Source: Sipunculus nudus
Lineage: Eukaryota > Annelida > Sipuncula > Golfingiida > Sipunculidae
Assembly: GCA_026874595.1 (NCBI GenBank)
Contig: CM049314.1
Coordinates: 56,095,812 to 56,159,811, forward strand
Length of the DNA: 64,000 nucleotides
Reading direction: 5' to 3'
Shown: positions 12,050 through 24,039 of the stretch, piece after piece
Layout of the letters: every line of letters starts with the position of its first letter
Position numbering within the stretch: the stretch's first letter is position 1
Translations under genes and position numbers: made by a program
Notes under the pieces: generated by a model
What the model saw: the letters and a program-made list of their open reading frames with translations, nothing else
Told to the model about the DNA's origin: nothing
Databases searched by the model: none

Positions 12050-14300
12050 CCTAGTCTATATTACATAACAATCAAAAGAATCAAATTTCCTAAAACGGGT
12101 CAAACATGTACACCAATTTTGAGACAGTAAACACATTTATATATTTTAATATTATATATCAAATCCTTATTGTTTACACCAATCGTCAATATCGGCCCAT
12201 TGTTTTAGTAAACCTTACAACAAGTAAAGAATAAATGCAGTAAATTCTCTGGTTCTGTATTACAAAAGATCAGAATCTTTGATGTTCCATTTCTATAACC
12301 AGTAATTTTTTAGTAAGCAATTATTTCACAGTTATAATGGAACACTTAAGACTTTGTATCTATACATACTCTAAAAGGAAGCATATAAATTTCCTTTTAG
12401 TCAACTTGTACACCTGGAATATAAGTCGCTTCTTTAGGCAAAATTGGCCCTTCATCTTATGTTGATTTTTAGAAAGCATAAATATAATTTTTTTTTGATG
12501 AGACTCTTTAAAACCGTCATTATAAAAAAGGTATGGATCTATATTGTTTTCTTTTGCCCCTTAACACTTTATAAACTTGGCAACCAAGGCATATCATCTT
12601 AAGAATTTTCTTCCTGAAAATCCTTTTTTTTACCCAAAATGTTAAGGGTATTACCCTGCCTGTATGGTCAAACGGATTAATACCGGTGTTAATTCCTTAT
12701 TTTTATAAAACGGTTTCCAGTTTATTGCAGTATTAATAATTTGTAAAAGTCTATTGTTCTAAATATATTGCTGTTCTGGTGGACATAATCAAACTACCTT
12801 TTGCATAACATTACATTTCTTTTGAGAATTGTTGTATAAAAGACTGGTATATCATATGAGTCTGTGCTTTTCAGGTCTAAATTACTTTTTAAAGACTTAT
12901 TTACAGGAGATCATACAAAATGCAAATAAAACTCGAACAATTATTCCCATAGTTTGCCAACTTGATAAACTTTGATAAATGAAAGTTTTGACAATCTGGT
13001 TTTTTTTTCTTAGAAAAGTGAGTCTTCTTCGATGTTACATATTAAATACATTTGAGCTTATTTTATTTTAGAAAAGAATTTTGAATTTTGTGTTTCTTTT
13101 TTGTTATATGGTATGTATACACAAATAATCTTAATTGGGTGCGTTGGCCATTTAATCCCCGATGGCTTTTTACATCCTGTTCACATCTCACATTTTTCAA
13201 AATTTATTTTTACCAGCTGAAAGTACAAAATGTTTGTTAAATTTTAAAGAACTGTTTAGCAGACCCAAATCTCTCACTATTAATGCAGTATCGTCTGCAT
13301 ATTGTAGTAATAAATACAGACCTTTTTCCATTAATTTTTTCTTATGTTCTTATATATCCTGACTTAATTTCAGCTTCTAATATAAAAGGATATTGAGAAA
13401 GTTGGCCTCCTTGTCGGACATATCCTCCCATTTTAAAATATCAAAATGTTTTGCCATTGTTTTTAGTAGAACTTTCAATGATATTTTATAAGATCTTGAA
13501 CCATTTTGTAAATAAGGGGAAAGTTGTATTTTCCTAACACTTATATAATAAAATTCCATTCTAAAGTATCAAATGTCTTTTGAAAAAAAAATTATACTTA
13601 TTTGTATTCCTGGTATATATTTTATTCTGGTATATTCTAACAAACCTAATAAAATCCGAATATTTTCTCCAATGCATCTACCTTGAATGTATCCTATTTC
13701 ACTGTCACTTATATTATCAGGCAATGCTTTAGACTTCAGGATAGTGTTAAGGATAATATTTTGTAATCTACGTTTAATACTTATATAGGTCTCCATTTAT
13801 GATAATGTTTCGTCCTTTTTTAAATTTATGTTATCACAGGCTGTTTTGTAAGGTAGATGACTTTCCTTCTTAGAAAGCTTAATTGACCGATGCTACCTAT
13901 AATGATCAAAATTTCAACCTGCATATTTTATAAAATTCAGCGGATATCCCATCGTTCCAAGGACTTTTATCTTTAGTATATGTTTTAAGGGCCAAATAAC
14001 ACTCTTTTCCTGTTAAAGGTTTTTCTAATAATCCTGAGTTTAATTTAGATAATACAAGCAATTTTAGTGTAACTAAGTACCTATTTATATCATGTTGTGT
14101 CTCAATTGTTTAAGAAGAGTATACTTATTCGTAGGTCTTTGAAATGGAAAGATATTTTGGTTTTAGGAAGACGCTCAATAATTTTGCTGACGTTATAATA
14201 CTTAGTTTTCAGAATTTAATGTTTGCTTTAAATTGCCTACATTTTCAAATGTTTCCCTTCATACTACATGCTAACATCTAGAGCGAGACCATACGAGCAT
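12050..14300 (-). mobile_element. L1-like LINE reverse transcriptase remnant, unit A
   Basis: Minus strand 13,796-13,569 reads ALPDNISDSEIGYIQGRCIG, then ENIRILLGLLEYTRIKYIPG, matching the RT block that precedes the catalytic domain of L1/Tx1-type LINEs. Further along is GLYLLLQYADDTALI with the catalytic YADD box at 13,290-13,301. Many frameshifts; poly-T runs; inactive. The region 12.05-13.1 kb is the expected C-terminal part, badly decayed. Confidence 0.7.
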
Positions 14301-14620
14301 TCTAAATTCTAAATCTTAAATAATGTAAAAAAAAAGAGTCATACATCCTAAATGTATGAGATGCGTAACTGAAGGGTTTATACAGTAAAAGTATGAAGAA
14401 ACTGTAAATTGAATGACAAAATTGTATTAAGATATCTCGGGGAAACCTAGTCCGATTTATTTCCCCAAGAGGTGGAGAGTACTTTCCTACTCAAATAAAT
14501 GGAGCGGGAGCAAGTCCCTGGGTCGACTAGTAAAAATAAGCTAAACACTCATGAATAGTGTAACTATCAATTAGAACTATTCCAAGAGTTTCTAAATTTA
14601 ACTGAATAAATGTTAACTTA

Positions 14621-16099
14621 TTAACACATTCGCTGCCAAGCCCATGTTCACCCCCAGTGCCAGGGCCATACACAGGGACCCCAGCAGCCCGAGAGGTGCA
14701 GTGGTACCAAGACTAGGTGCTAATTACCTGATAAGAAGGTGTGACTTCGGATAACACAGGGGCAATAAAACTCGGGGGAGGTGTGAAGTTGGGCACTGAG
14801 CCAAATGACCGGGATATTAGTCAAGGCATGGCTACGGTGGACTGGTCTCATAACGTCTACACAAGCATATAGCTAACAAATTCAAATAAAGATCTATATT
14901 TGTAAATGATGAACCAAATGAAAATGTGTATCTTGGCGCGAATGCTGATTTGGGAAGAGTCAAATGACTGAGAGGCACTGACAAATATAGGCCTATGTCT
15001 AACCAAAATAAATATTATACCGGAACTGTATATTCGGGCACGCGCGATTTTTACATTAATGCATATAACTATAAAAACAAATTTTGGAGTCAGATCCGAA
15101 ATGGCGCGGTGGTTAGAACAGGTTGTACTTACGAGTTACACGGCTGACAGCGTGAGTTCGAACCTGCGCGCGATTTTTTTTTTCAAATATGTAATTTTGG
15201 TGCTCAAACATACATTTTTACGCTTTCATAACGAACACAGCGATTGCACCAATCAATATAATTATGAAAAAATATAATTTAACTTTACACATGTAATTTT
15301 CAAGCATAGTCATAGACTGTTTATAATATATACCGACATGCTTGAGCCTTGACGCGCAGTTGACCTCGTCATTGTAATAGTCACACGAAACGCGGAGATT
15401 ATTTCAGTTTTGCAATTTACGAGCACTTGTTTGTGAAGTTACTAAAAAAATATATATCTATATATAAGTAAATAAGGAACAAGAAATAAACCGAAAGAAC
15501 CATTTGCAGCCGCGTTCTGATTACACTGCCGAACTACACTGTCAATCATGTGGCACGCGCCCTTTGTTGTTGATTGCGCAATACCCTGTCCTCGCGGGGC
15601 AATAAACCTGAACGACCTCACGCCTCGCTATCTTGAGTTCACACCTAAGGTGCGATCTATTACACCTCGGCCTCCCAACCGGGTTTGTCGTAAATAAGTG
15701 GCCAAAACATGTTCTAATATGAAACTAGCTTCATATTTTTACGATCATCCTTTTCGTTTGATTCAAAGTAGTGTTCTTACAAGGAATCGACTTCAAACTG
15801 AAGCGCGTCGTGAAGTTATTTCACGGCAATGGACCGGATCCGTGGTTTTTGTCACCATCTACACACCTTTCCTGCTTTCGAATGATGCAGCGCACTGTTG
15901 AATTACAAATAATTCATTTTCATACTGCGAGACTATTTTATAAATGTACTACTACTCATCTGCAAAGAATTTATTGAAAAATTTGTGAGAATTCCTGCTG
16001 AAAATAGATTATAAATATATGACGTGTATACACGTGCTTGGCACTGGGGGAATCATAATTAACGACGTGTATAGACGTCATTGGCAGCGAATGTGTTAA
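14621..16099. mobile_element. Non-autonomous piggyBac-type DNA transposon, 1.48 kb
   Basis: Flanked by TTAA and bounded by perfect 19-bp inverted ends: TTAACACATTCGCTGCCAA on the left, its exact reverse complement on the right. Subterminal inverted motifs CCCCCAGTGCCAGG and CTTGGCACTGGGGG lie just inside. The TTAA target and end structure fit piggyBac-like elements. No transposase-like ORF inside. Unit B has the matching empty site near 46,650 (TTATAAAATGTTAAC against TTATTAA[element]TTAAATATTAAC), so insertion followed the A/B split. Confidence 0.85.
15094..15172 (+). repeat. tRNA-like sequence inside the piggyBac-type element
   Basis: TGGCGCGGTGG fits a polymerase III A box and GAGTTCGAACCTG a B box, 52 bp apart, followed by a run of nine T that could terminate transcription. 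The acceptor and T stems do not pair well, so this is a decayed tRNA-derived (SINE-like) sequence, not a working tRNA gene. Confidence 0.4.
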
Positions 16100-16150
16100 A
16101 TATTAACTGATTAAATAACTTACCATTTTTTCACCTATATATATATATAT

Positions 16151-16258
16151 GCAGACTGATGTTTTGACTCTTATCACATTCTCCAACAGAACTATCGGAT
16201 CTCCTTTATCGGTGAACGTATTAATCCTGTAATAGGCAGATCCACTTAGGTCGCATCG
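16151..16258 (-). other. Conserved open segment, possible exon, unit A
   Basis: Minus strand reads RCDLSGSAYYRINTFTDKGD, then PIVLLENVIRVKTSVC without a stop. The paralogue in B is also open with mostly conservative changes. Just upstream (plus 16,258-16,266) is TATAAAAG followed by the segment. It could be an exon of an unrecognised gene or part of a promoter and leader. No family recognised. Confidence 0.25.
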
Positions 16259-17552
16259 CTTTTATACATGTGGCAATAATGATAAAGAATGTCCTTACGT
16301 CGAAGAAACTGAGTAGAAATTAACTGAATCTAGACCAAGAACACAAGATAATGGCCAAGAATAAACAGAGACATTTTCGATCCCCATTTTTTTTCAATCA
16401 TCGAAACAAAAACCCTCTTACTTTGTTACTTAGCACACATTACCCCTTTCACCAGGAATATCAGACATTTGCGTTTCAATAACGTGCAAATCTATATATA
16501 ACGCGAGGCGTTACACGCTAGACCCGGTCTCACGGTCAGTCCATTATCTATTTCGGATACGTGAAGTTCTAAGACAGGAACCAACAAGATTTGTGCAATT
16601 TCCGAGCAATCATTGGAAGTCCCCCCCCCCCTTCCGCAGCCCACAACTGGGTGATAATGGGAATTTTTTTAGTTTACGCTCTTCAAAATTAGGGCAACGT
16701 AAAAATTATTATATAGGTGCAAATCTGTCACCCACAACTAAAATGTAGTCACAGGCAAGTTGTTAAAAATCAGTAATGTTTAAGATTAAGCGCAAACACG
16801 GGCAGTGGAAAGAAAATATTTGTATCTACAATTTAGTACTCTGGTGAACCCATCAACCATTGTGACCATAAGCCTTAATTAAAAAAGGGTTAAAGAGTTG
16901 CTCTAAATGAAATGAAAAACCTTGTATTTTAGCATAGACCTTGAACATAAACCGAAAATGTATTTACCATTAGAATACATTGACAGAAAATCTTTGACAG
17001 AGAAGAACCGTGTAATTAATAATGTTCTTCAGCTTCCGTCCCGCGAAATTTAATATCTAGAAGTGGTCTTTCCCTTGATACTCAACAAGGTTATCGTAGC
17101 TTGGATGCGTGTGTAACGATTAAACGTTACTTTACAGACAAATATAACTGTTGCCTGTTATTAGCTATATCGGATAGCAGCGTCGGTGCTAGATCACATA
17201 TTAATAACATTTATAGCCATGAACAAAGTTACGACCCTGAACGATTGAAGTATTAATCTGAAACACTTGTAGCAAAAATCAAACAGAATGCTGCCTTCCA
17301 CTGTCAGATTTTATCCCGAATAAAATACAACAACACTATATTAAAAGGTACAACTCCACAAAATGGAAAGAAAAGACTGTCCAAATTTTGAATATTTGTT
17401 TTACAATGCCAACTGTTGATGAACTGCCAGTCCCCGGAAGTGTCTCAAGAAAATGGCGGACAGTTGCTGCCTACCTTCGTCGTTGCTTATCTGCCCCAAT
17501 CCCCTTCACATGCCTGGATCCATACTATCCTCCTCACAGCCACATATTCAAC

Positions 17553-18545
17553 TTATCGAATTCCCCCTTGAATGATACAAATTTTGTCACAGCAAAATAT
17601 TGCGCAATCCTGTTTGCTTCTGACTGTGGCGACATATGTAGGTGACCTTGTAGTTAGCTGACCTTCTGTCAACAGGTTCCACGATGCATCTGGTGGTACT
17701 GAAAAGTGGGAAATAAACCTGAAGTTTATTACGCTAAAATAACACGAGTTAATATAAAAACACAGACACTGAAGCATGAACGAATACCCTATTTGTTTAT
17801 ATATAAATTACAGGAACAATTCGATCAATGGTACCTAGGTTCAATGCGTTTCACTTTGGTGTTTAACATAATTATGTGTATACTGAAAACATACATCCAT
17901 TGTCTCAACTGTTGCCTATACACACTCATATTTTATTAAGCTTATTCATGTCATGTTTACAGCATTATTAACACTGGTCGGACTATAAGCTAATTTTTCT
18001 TCTTCTTCTTTTTCTCATTACTCTTATTATTTTAATTATTATTATTATTATAATTATTATAATTATTATTATTATTATTATTATTATTATTTATTATTAT
18101 TAATATATGAAATATTATAATAACTATTCTCTAGAATTTGTTAATTTTCAGCTTTGCACTCTTATCACAACATAACATTAATTTTATTGCATTAATTGCA
18201 TTTATTATATTCGAATTCCCTCACAGATTCCAGGAGAGACTGTTGTCGTGACGGTTAATGCCGTTGTGTCATCTAACTACGTGGAAACCGTGCTTAGTAA
18301 AGCAGCAGTGGTTATTAGAGGACGTGTAGTCGAGAGAGTTGTAGTTTTAACTTCAGCGTATTCGTAATGAATGTAATTTGATTCATCTTCTGAAGGACCG
18401 ATTTGCTATGCTTGAGGTCGTTTAGTTCGCAATCATTTTCCAAATTATCAAAATTAATTCATAAACACTTTGGCGACACGTATTTGAGACACATGGTCTG
18501 TCACTGACTTACTTTGGAGACTGCATACCCCGAACCGATCAGGTA
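17553..18545 (-). pseudogene. Ancient dead minus-strand PAN gene (unit E remnant)
   Basis: Exon 3 starts at 17,698 after a good acceptor (CTTTTCAG/TAC) in the family's usual phase and reads PDASWNLL, then TYVATVRSKQDCAIFC, clearly like VATVRSKLRCAIWC of the live genes. It loses the second half of PAN 2 and stops at 17,553. Upstream, about 18,545-18,290, PAN 1 can be followed as MCLKYVSPKCL, stop, INFDNLENDCELNDLK, then a frameshift to SNYIHYEYAEVKTTT and a Thr-rich linker. At least two in-frame stops and one frameshift are present. No signal-peptide exon was found. Much more diverged than A-C, so probably an older duplicate. Confidence 0.65.
18001..18115. repeat. (CTT)n and (ATT)n microsatellite
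   Basis: Short CTT run followed by ATT units, inside intron 2 of the dead PAN gene. Confidence 0.9.
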
Positions 18546-18559
18546 ACTGTTGACTATTC

Positions 18560-20080
18560 ATTTTCCATTGTGTCCTTTCTATGTTACAACTTTAAATAAG
18601 AAAATGAAAAAAAAAATGCCAGGTTTCTATCGAACAAACTTCATTTGAATTTGCTTTAAACATTAAAGACAGGCCACTCTGACCACAGAAGAGAAAAAGG
18701 AAATAAAAAACGTCTATTAACCCGATTCTTTGGTCAAGGTTAAGTGCTCTGGACACAAAGCTGGGAGACAGTGAGTTGGCATCTCATCCGAGGAGCCACG
18801 AGATTTTTCACGGTCGGCAAACACCCAGGCTCAGCAGTCTGCAATATTAAAGGTAAGGCCGTCTCCAAATCGTGTTTCACTCACAAAAAAGTGCACCTAT
18901 CGGGGTTAGTCAGTGGTATGGACCCTCCGATGGGGAAGATTACACATCCAGGGCCCACAGGCATCATAGTCACGGGGCCTGGTTAACACCAGGAGTTGAA
19001 AAGTATCGTGTCCTGCCGCCTGTTAACTGGATTTGAATTTTGCAGACATAAATATTTAGTTAAGATATATTAAAATTGGAGGAGGTTGCTGGACATGGAA
19101 AACCCGTAACCTATAGGCGGCCTGCTACCTATTTCTCAAGCGCTGTTTGTTTGGCCTAGATTCTAGCTGGCTTCACGAGAGTGGAGCACTGTATGCTGGA
19201 CCAATCAGATGATACCTTACGGTGTATGTAACATCGTCTATGATTGGCTACAATAACAAATGCGAGAAAGAATCCACGTTATTATCGGGTCGTATTCATT
19301 AGTGACCCAGATGATAGATGAATAACAGCCAAGAATGTCACAAACGGTCTCATAATTTTGAAATATACAATAAACTACCATTAAGCGGTGTTTAAGGGGC
19401 AGCCATGGGCGCAGCTGTGCTGCCTGTTGAGTGTTTGTTAACATGCATTTGATTGGCTTCTGGTAATATCATCATGTGCAGGATGTTTTTTAGCGGACAT
19501 GGACCCGTCACCAGGTGTCTATAGATCCATCATAACCGGCCATTCCTGGCAGCGGTAAATTGGGTATCTTCTTAAGAAACGGGAGCGTACTGTAATGGAA
19601 ACTACTTCGGCCTATCTGCAAATTTCATTCGTGCAAACGTGACTGAAAATTTTAGAATATTCCTTGATGACGTTCCTGAGTCAGAATCATGTGTCGAATC
19701 TACACCAAGATCTAATTGTTTCTTCATTGACCAATTCCCGAGGTACCCTGTAAATTTCCTTGGATTCCTTTTATGATTGCATAAGTTATGGTGTAAAAAA
19801 AAATCAGACACAAACTAATCCGCAAAAACACACAATAACGGGAATGAATGCATACCCTACTGGCTGAGGCAAAAATAAATAGGACTAATTCAAAAGGAGA
19901 TTCACTGTAAATAATAATGTGTATAATAAATAAGCTATAAACTGGAATGTGTTCTTGTATTCGTTTCTATGGTTCCATAAATTATATTGATCAGAAGGTA
20001 AAAATATGCATGTACAATTCTTAATCTATTTATCTATTAATCTATTTATCATTAATTTGAGCGATATTTCTCAATTTCTT
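18560..20080. other. Spacer, no gene recognised
   Basis: A GC-richer block at 18,730-19,010 (CAGGGCCCACAGG, CACGGGGCCTGG) and 19,080-19,600 looks like decayed repeat sequence, but I cannot place it. No splice-supported exons found. Confidence 0.4.
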
Positions 20081-20084
20081 GTGA

Positions 20085-20290
20085 AATGCGCCCGGAACAG
20101 TAGAGTGGTAAAAGGCTCGGCTCCCTCTTCTGGAGACCCGGGTTCGATGCCCGGCGTTTCTATGAGAGTGGATTGTAAAATTAAGTAGCCCGTCCAAGGT
20201 CGGTGGTTTTACCAGTGTCCTCCGCCCCTGCATACCACAGAGCGTTATCACCAGAACCATGGAGTCTGCCTCGTATAAGTTATCATAAAT
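20085..20290 (+). repeat. tRNA-derived SINE-like sequence
   Basis: The head has an A-box-like AGTAGAGTGGTAAAAGGC and a T arm CCGGGTTCGATGCCCGG with a perfect 5-bp stem. A possible anticodon arm CTCC-CTCTTCT-GGAG would give CTT. The acceptor ends do not pair. It is followed by GTCCAAGGTCGGTGGTTTTA and GTCCTCCGCCCC, resembling the conserved core of some metazoan SINEs. Best read as a SINE copy; tail not defined. Confidence 0.5.
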
Positions 20291-20406
20291 GGTTGTTCAA
20301 TCCATGTAAAATAAATTGGGGAATAGTGTTATCCTCTGGAACTTGCTTGTGGCTTTGTGGTGGTCTACTGGAAGTTAACTCTAGAGAGTTCTTAATGAAC
20401 ACTGAC

Positions 20407-21969
20407 ACTCTATTTGATTCATTTTATGCGGTTTCGGCAAAAAGGTGTTTGGTCGTGATTCCGGAGAGTATGTATAAATTTATATGTAAAATACACACTT
20501 TAAATTTATATATATATATCAGTAGAATGCCTTGATTTCGCTGTAGTGAACTTAATTGGAATAAGAAATATATAAATGTACATAATACAAGACGCATTAA
20601 TAGCTGGAGGTAGCATCATATGAACTAATCCATATGATCATCATTAACATTAAAATATATGACCGCCAAGCTGCATATATTACGATGAGACGTGCAGCTC
20701 ACATCAAACAGTTATGTGTAACTCCCTAAATTCAATGATCACATGTAAAAGACGAGAATGTCCTCAATGAAACACTAAATACTTAAAAGCACTTAAACTA
20801 TATTAATAACTTCTAAAACTGAACTATGTATCGCAGCGCGTGCATAAACAATGAGTTCGCTGGGAGGGCTTTTAAAAATACAGCTGCATGCTCCGCAACC
20901 GAGAGACAAAGTAAGTTTACAAAGCGCGGTACCCCACTATAATGACTCCGGGATCCTCTAGGTGGCACCAAAATAACCTATAACTATATATAGGTTATAT
21001 AACCTATTAATACGTCATACAGCTACACACGAGATCTATCTATGAAGCTCAAGGATAGATTGTTTCTATTATAGAGATCTTGATCCTGTACGGAGGTTGT
21101 TTCAGAGATACAGACCCTGGTCAATACTCCCCACCGATATTAAGCGAATAAACCAAGTCAATCTCACATTAGTATCAGTTGAAAGTCTGGGTTTGGAAGA
21201 AGAAGACTTTATTCCAATAAGAAATATACAAAATCACAGAATACGCAATTAATTTCATTACTTGTAGTCGCATCATTAAACCCTTATATATGATTCACAT
21301 TTATAATAAAATATGTGACCACCAAGCTGCATATATTACGATGGAACGTGCAGCTAACATAGTTATGTGCGAATCCCCAAAAAATCACCCAAAGCCATGT
21401 ATTACATTATATCTTTTCCTAACACAAGGCGACTTTGATTTTCTCTGTACAATCAGGTTCTATATACTTTTCATACGCATTTGTGCGCCAATGTCCATGT
21501 CTCTTATTCGAGTCAACCTTATCATTGCATTCGAATGCAAGAGTTTCTTAAGCGAGGCCCCCCTTCCCCCTCGAATATATCCCGTTCAATCCACACACAT
21601 TTGGTGCACTCCTCAGATTGGACACGACCCTTCTGTGGGTCATCAATTTTATGTACCGTTTTCCTCTGAAAAATGGAATGCCGGAGAAAGACCATTTGAA
21701 GATGAAACAGAGAAATGCAAAAAAAAAAAAAAACAGGCGTGTACAGGACGCATCGGGGACCCTGATACTTCCAAACCCTGTATCGAAACTGTATGTCCAA
21801 AGACCAGTTCAATTTAATTATTACGCAACCTAGCAATAATTTAAATGAATTCTTATTCAAATACTGTACCTTTCGTCATCTCCGTAACAGAATATGGAAT
21901 ATAAGAAGTGATATTTTCAAGTTGTCTTTCAGGGGTTAGCATAGCCAGTTAACTCGTGTAACAAACGCA
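20407..21969. repeat. 1.56-kb tandem duplication, first copy
   Basis: About 95% identical by eye to 21,970-23,538. Starts ACTCTATTTGATTC and ends ACAAACGCAA. It contains two related halves of its own (see findings), a palindrome-like TATAACTATATATAGGTTATA, and an A13 run. The 175-aa reading frame across 21,290-21,817 is disrupted in the second copy, so a coding role is unlikely. Confidence 0.85.
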
Positions 21970-23538
21970 ACTCTATTTGATTCATTTTATACGGTTTCGG
22001 CTAAAAGATGTTTGGTCGTGATTGCAGAGAGTATGTATGAATTTATATGTAAAATACACACTATAAATTTATAAATATATATATCAGTAAAATGTCTTGA
22101 TTTCGCTGTAGTGAACTTTATTCGAATAAGAAATATATAAATGTACATAATACAAGACGCATTAGTAGCTGGTAGTAGCATCACATGAACTAATACATAT
22201 GATCATCATTAACATTAAAATATATGACCGCCAAGCTGCATATATTACGATGAGACGTGCAGCTCACATCAAACAGTTATGTGTAACTCCCTAAATTCAA
22301 TGATCACATGTAAAAGACGAGAATGTCCTCAATGAAACACTAAATACTTAAAAGCACTTAAACTATATTAATAACTTCTAAAACTGAACTATGTATCGCA
22401 GCGCGTGCATATACAATGAGTTGGCTGGGAGGGCTTTTAAAAATACTGCTGCATGCTCCGCAACCGAGAGACACAGTAAGTTGACAAAGCGCGGTACCCC
22501 ACTATAATGACTCCGGGATCCTCTAGGTGGCACCAAAAAAACCTATAACTATATATAGGTTATATAACCTAATAATACGTCATACAGCTACACACGAGAT
22601 CTATTTATGAAGCTCAAGGATAGATTGATTCTATTATAGAGATCTTGATCCTGTACGGAGGTTGTTTCAGAGATACAGACCCTGGTCAATACTCCCCACC
22701 GATATTAAGCGAATAAACCAAGTCAATCTCACATTAGTATCAGTTGAAAGTCTGGGTTTGGAAGAAGAAGACTTTATTCCAATAAGAAATATACAAAATC
22801 ACAGAATACGCAATTAATTTCATTACTTGTAGTCGCATCATTAAACCCTTATATATGATTCACATTTATAATAAAATATGTGACCACCAAGCTGCATATA
22901 TTACGATGGAACGTGCAGCTAACATAGTTATGTGCAAATCCCCAAAAAAGCACCCAAAGCCATGTATTACATTATATCTTTTCCTAACACAAGGCGACTT
23001 TGATTTTCTCTGTACAATCAGGTTCTAAATACTTTTCATACGCATTTGTGCGCCAATATCCATGTCTCTTATTCGAGTCAACCTTATCATTGCATTCGAA
23101 TGCAAGAGTTTCTTAAGCGAAGCCCGCCTTCCCCCTCGTATATATCGCGTTCAATCCACACACATTTGGTGCACTCCTCAGATTGGACACGACCCTTCTG
23201 TGGGTCATCAATTTTGTACCGTTTTCCTCTGAAAAATGGAATGCCGGAGAAAGACCATTTGAAGATGAAACAGAGAAATGCAAAAAAAAAAAAAAAAAAA
23301 AACAGGCGTGTACAGGACGCATCGGGGACCCAGATACTTCCAAACCCTGTATCGAAACTGTATGTCCTAAGACCAGTTCAATTTAACTATTTCACAACCT
23401 AGCAATAATTTAAATGAATTCTTATTCAAATACTGTACCTTTCGTCATCTCCGTAACAGAATATGGAATATAAGAAGTGATATTTTTAAGTTGTCTTTCA
23501 GGGGTTAGTATAGCCAGTTAACTCGTGTAACAAACGCA
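21970..23538. repeat. 1.56-kb tandem duplication, second copy
   Basis: Direct head-to-tail repeat of 20,407-21,969; the junction shares only a couple of bases. The A run is about 20 long here against 13 in the first copy, and the long frame of the first copy is broken near 23,027 (TATATA to TAAATA creates a stop). Confidence 0.85.
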
Positions 23539-24039
23539 ACCAGTTTAAATACTGTTAAACAAAACTAAAACGCAATGTGCTCGCTAAATGAACAATGTTG
23601 CACTAAAAATTGGTTTGTGCTGATAGGAACCAGTTTATTGTTTGCCCTCTTACAAACTGACAATATTTGATGAGATGTGTGAGGTAAGACCTTTTGGTGT
23701 TGCGGCGAGTTCTGCTACCTGATATCCTCTCACCTGATCTTTCTCTATTTATCTTTTTTAATGCAGTCTAATCTGATAAATCTTAACTTGTAATTTTGTG
23801 CTTTGTCAATCTAGGCCAAACCTTCATCTATTTCTTCCTATTGGATATACCTCATTATCTGTATACATATATATGTTTATATATTTATGTTTTTTCTCCT
23901 TTTATTCCAGGTATGTGTTAATTTGTGTCTTTTATAATGTTTATATTTTGTCTGTCAGAATAGCCATGGCTTATGTGACTATGCTTGTAAAACTGACGGG
24001 AAAAAATGTATTTGTATTTGTATACTAATAACCAGATCA

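Larger units (their letters stand above)
1478..17345. repeat. Segmental duplication unit A
   Basis: Colinear with 27.1-48.2 kb, and in part with 48.2-61.3 kb. Shared landmarks in order are the plus-strand PAN gene flank (1.5-2.85 kb), CR1/Rex1 LINE remnants (2.9-4.1 kb), an AAT array (4.2 kb), a TA array (6.4 kb), a foldback element (7.5 kb), the minus-strand PAN gene (8.7-11.4 kb), an L1-like remnant (12-14.3 kb) and a poly-C tract (16.6 kb). Compared with B it has lost most of the plus-strand gene and the Rex1 RT region, and it has gained a piggyBac-type element (14.6-16.1 kb). The left edge is near the shared motif CAGGGTTCC; the right edge is near 17.35 kb. Confidence 0.85.

Noticed and set aside
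18744-18986. 80-aa ORF with Gly-Pro-rich end as a collagen-like exon
   Set aside because: No regular Gly-X-Y repeat, no splice sites; looks like decayed repeat sequence.
20085-20160. A working tRNA-Lys gene
   Set aside because: The T arm and a possible CTT anticodon loop are present, but acceptor ends do not pair and SINE core sequence follows.
20042-20535. ORFs of 60-110 aa around the SINE-like sequence
   Set aside because: They read through tRNA-derived sequence and AT-rich flank without splice sites or recognisable domains.
21290-21817. 175-aa ORF with a Cys-rich end
   Set aside because: In the near-identical second tandem copy the frame is interrupted, and it runs through a variable poly-A tract, so it is not under coding constraint.
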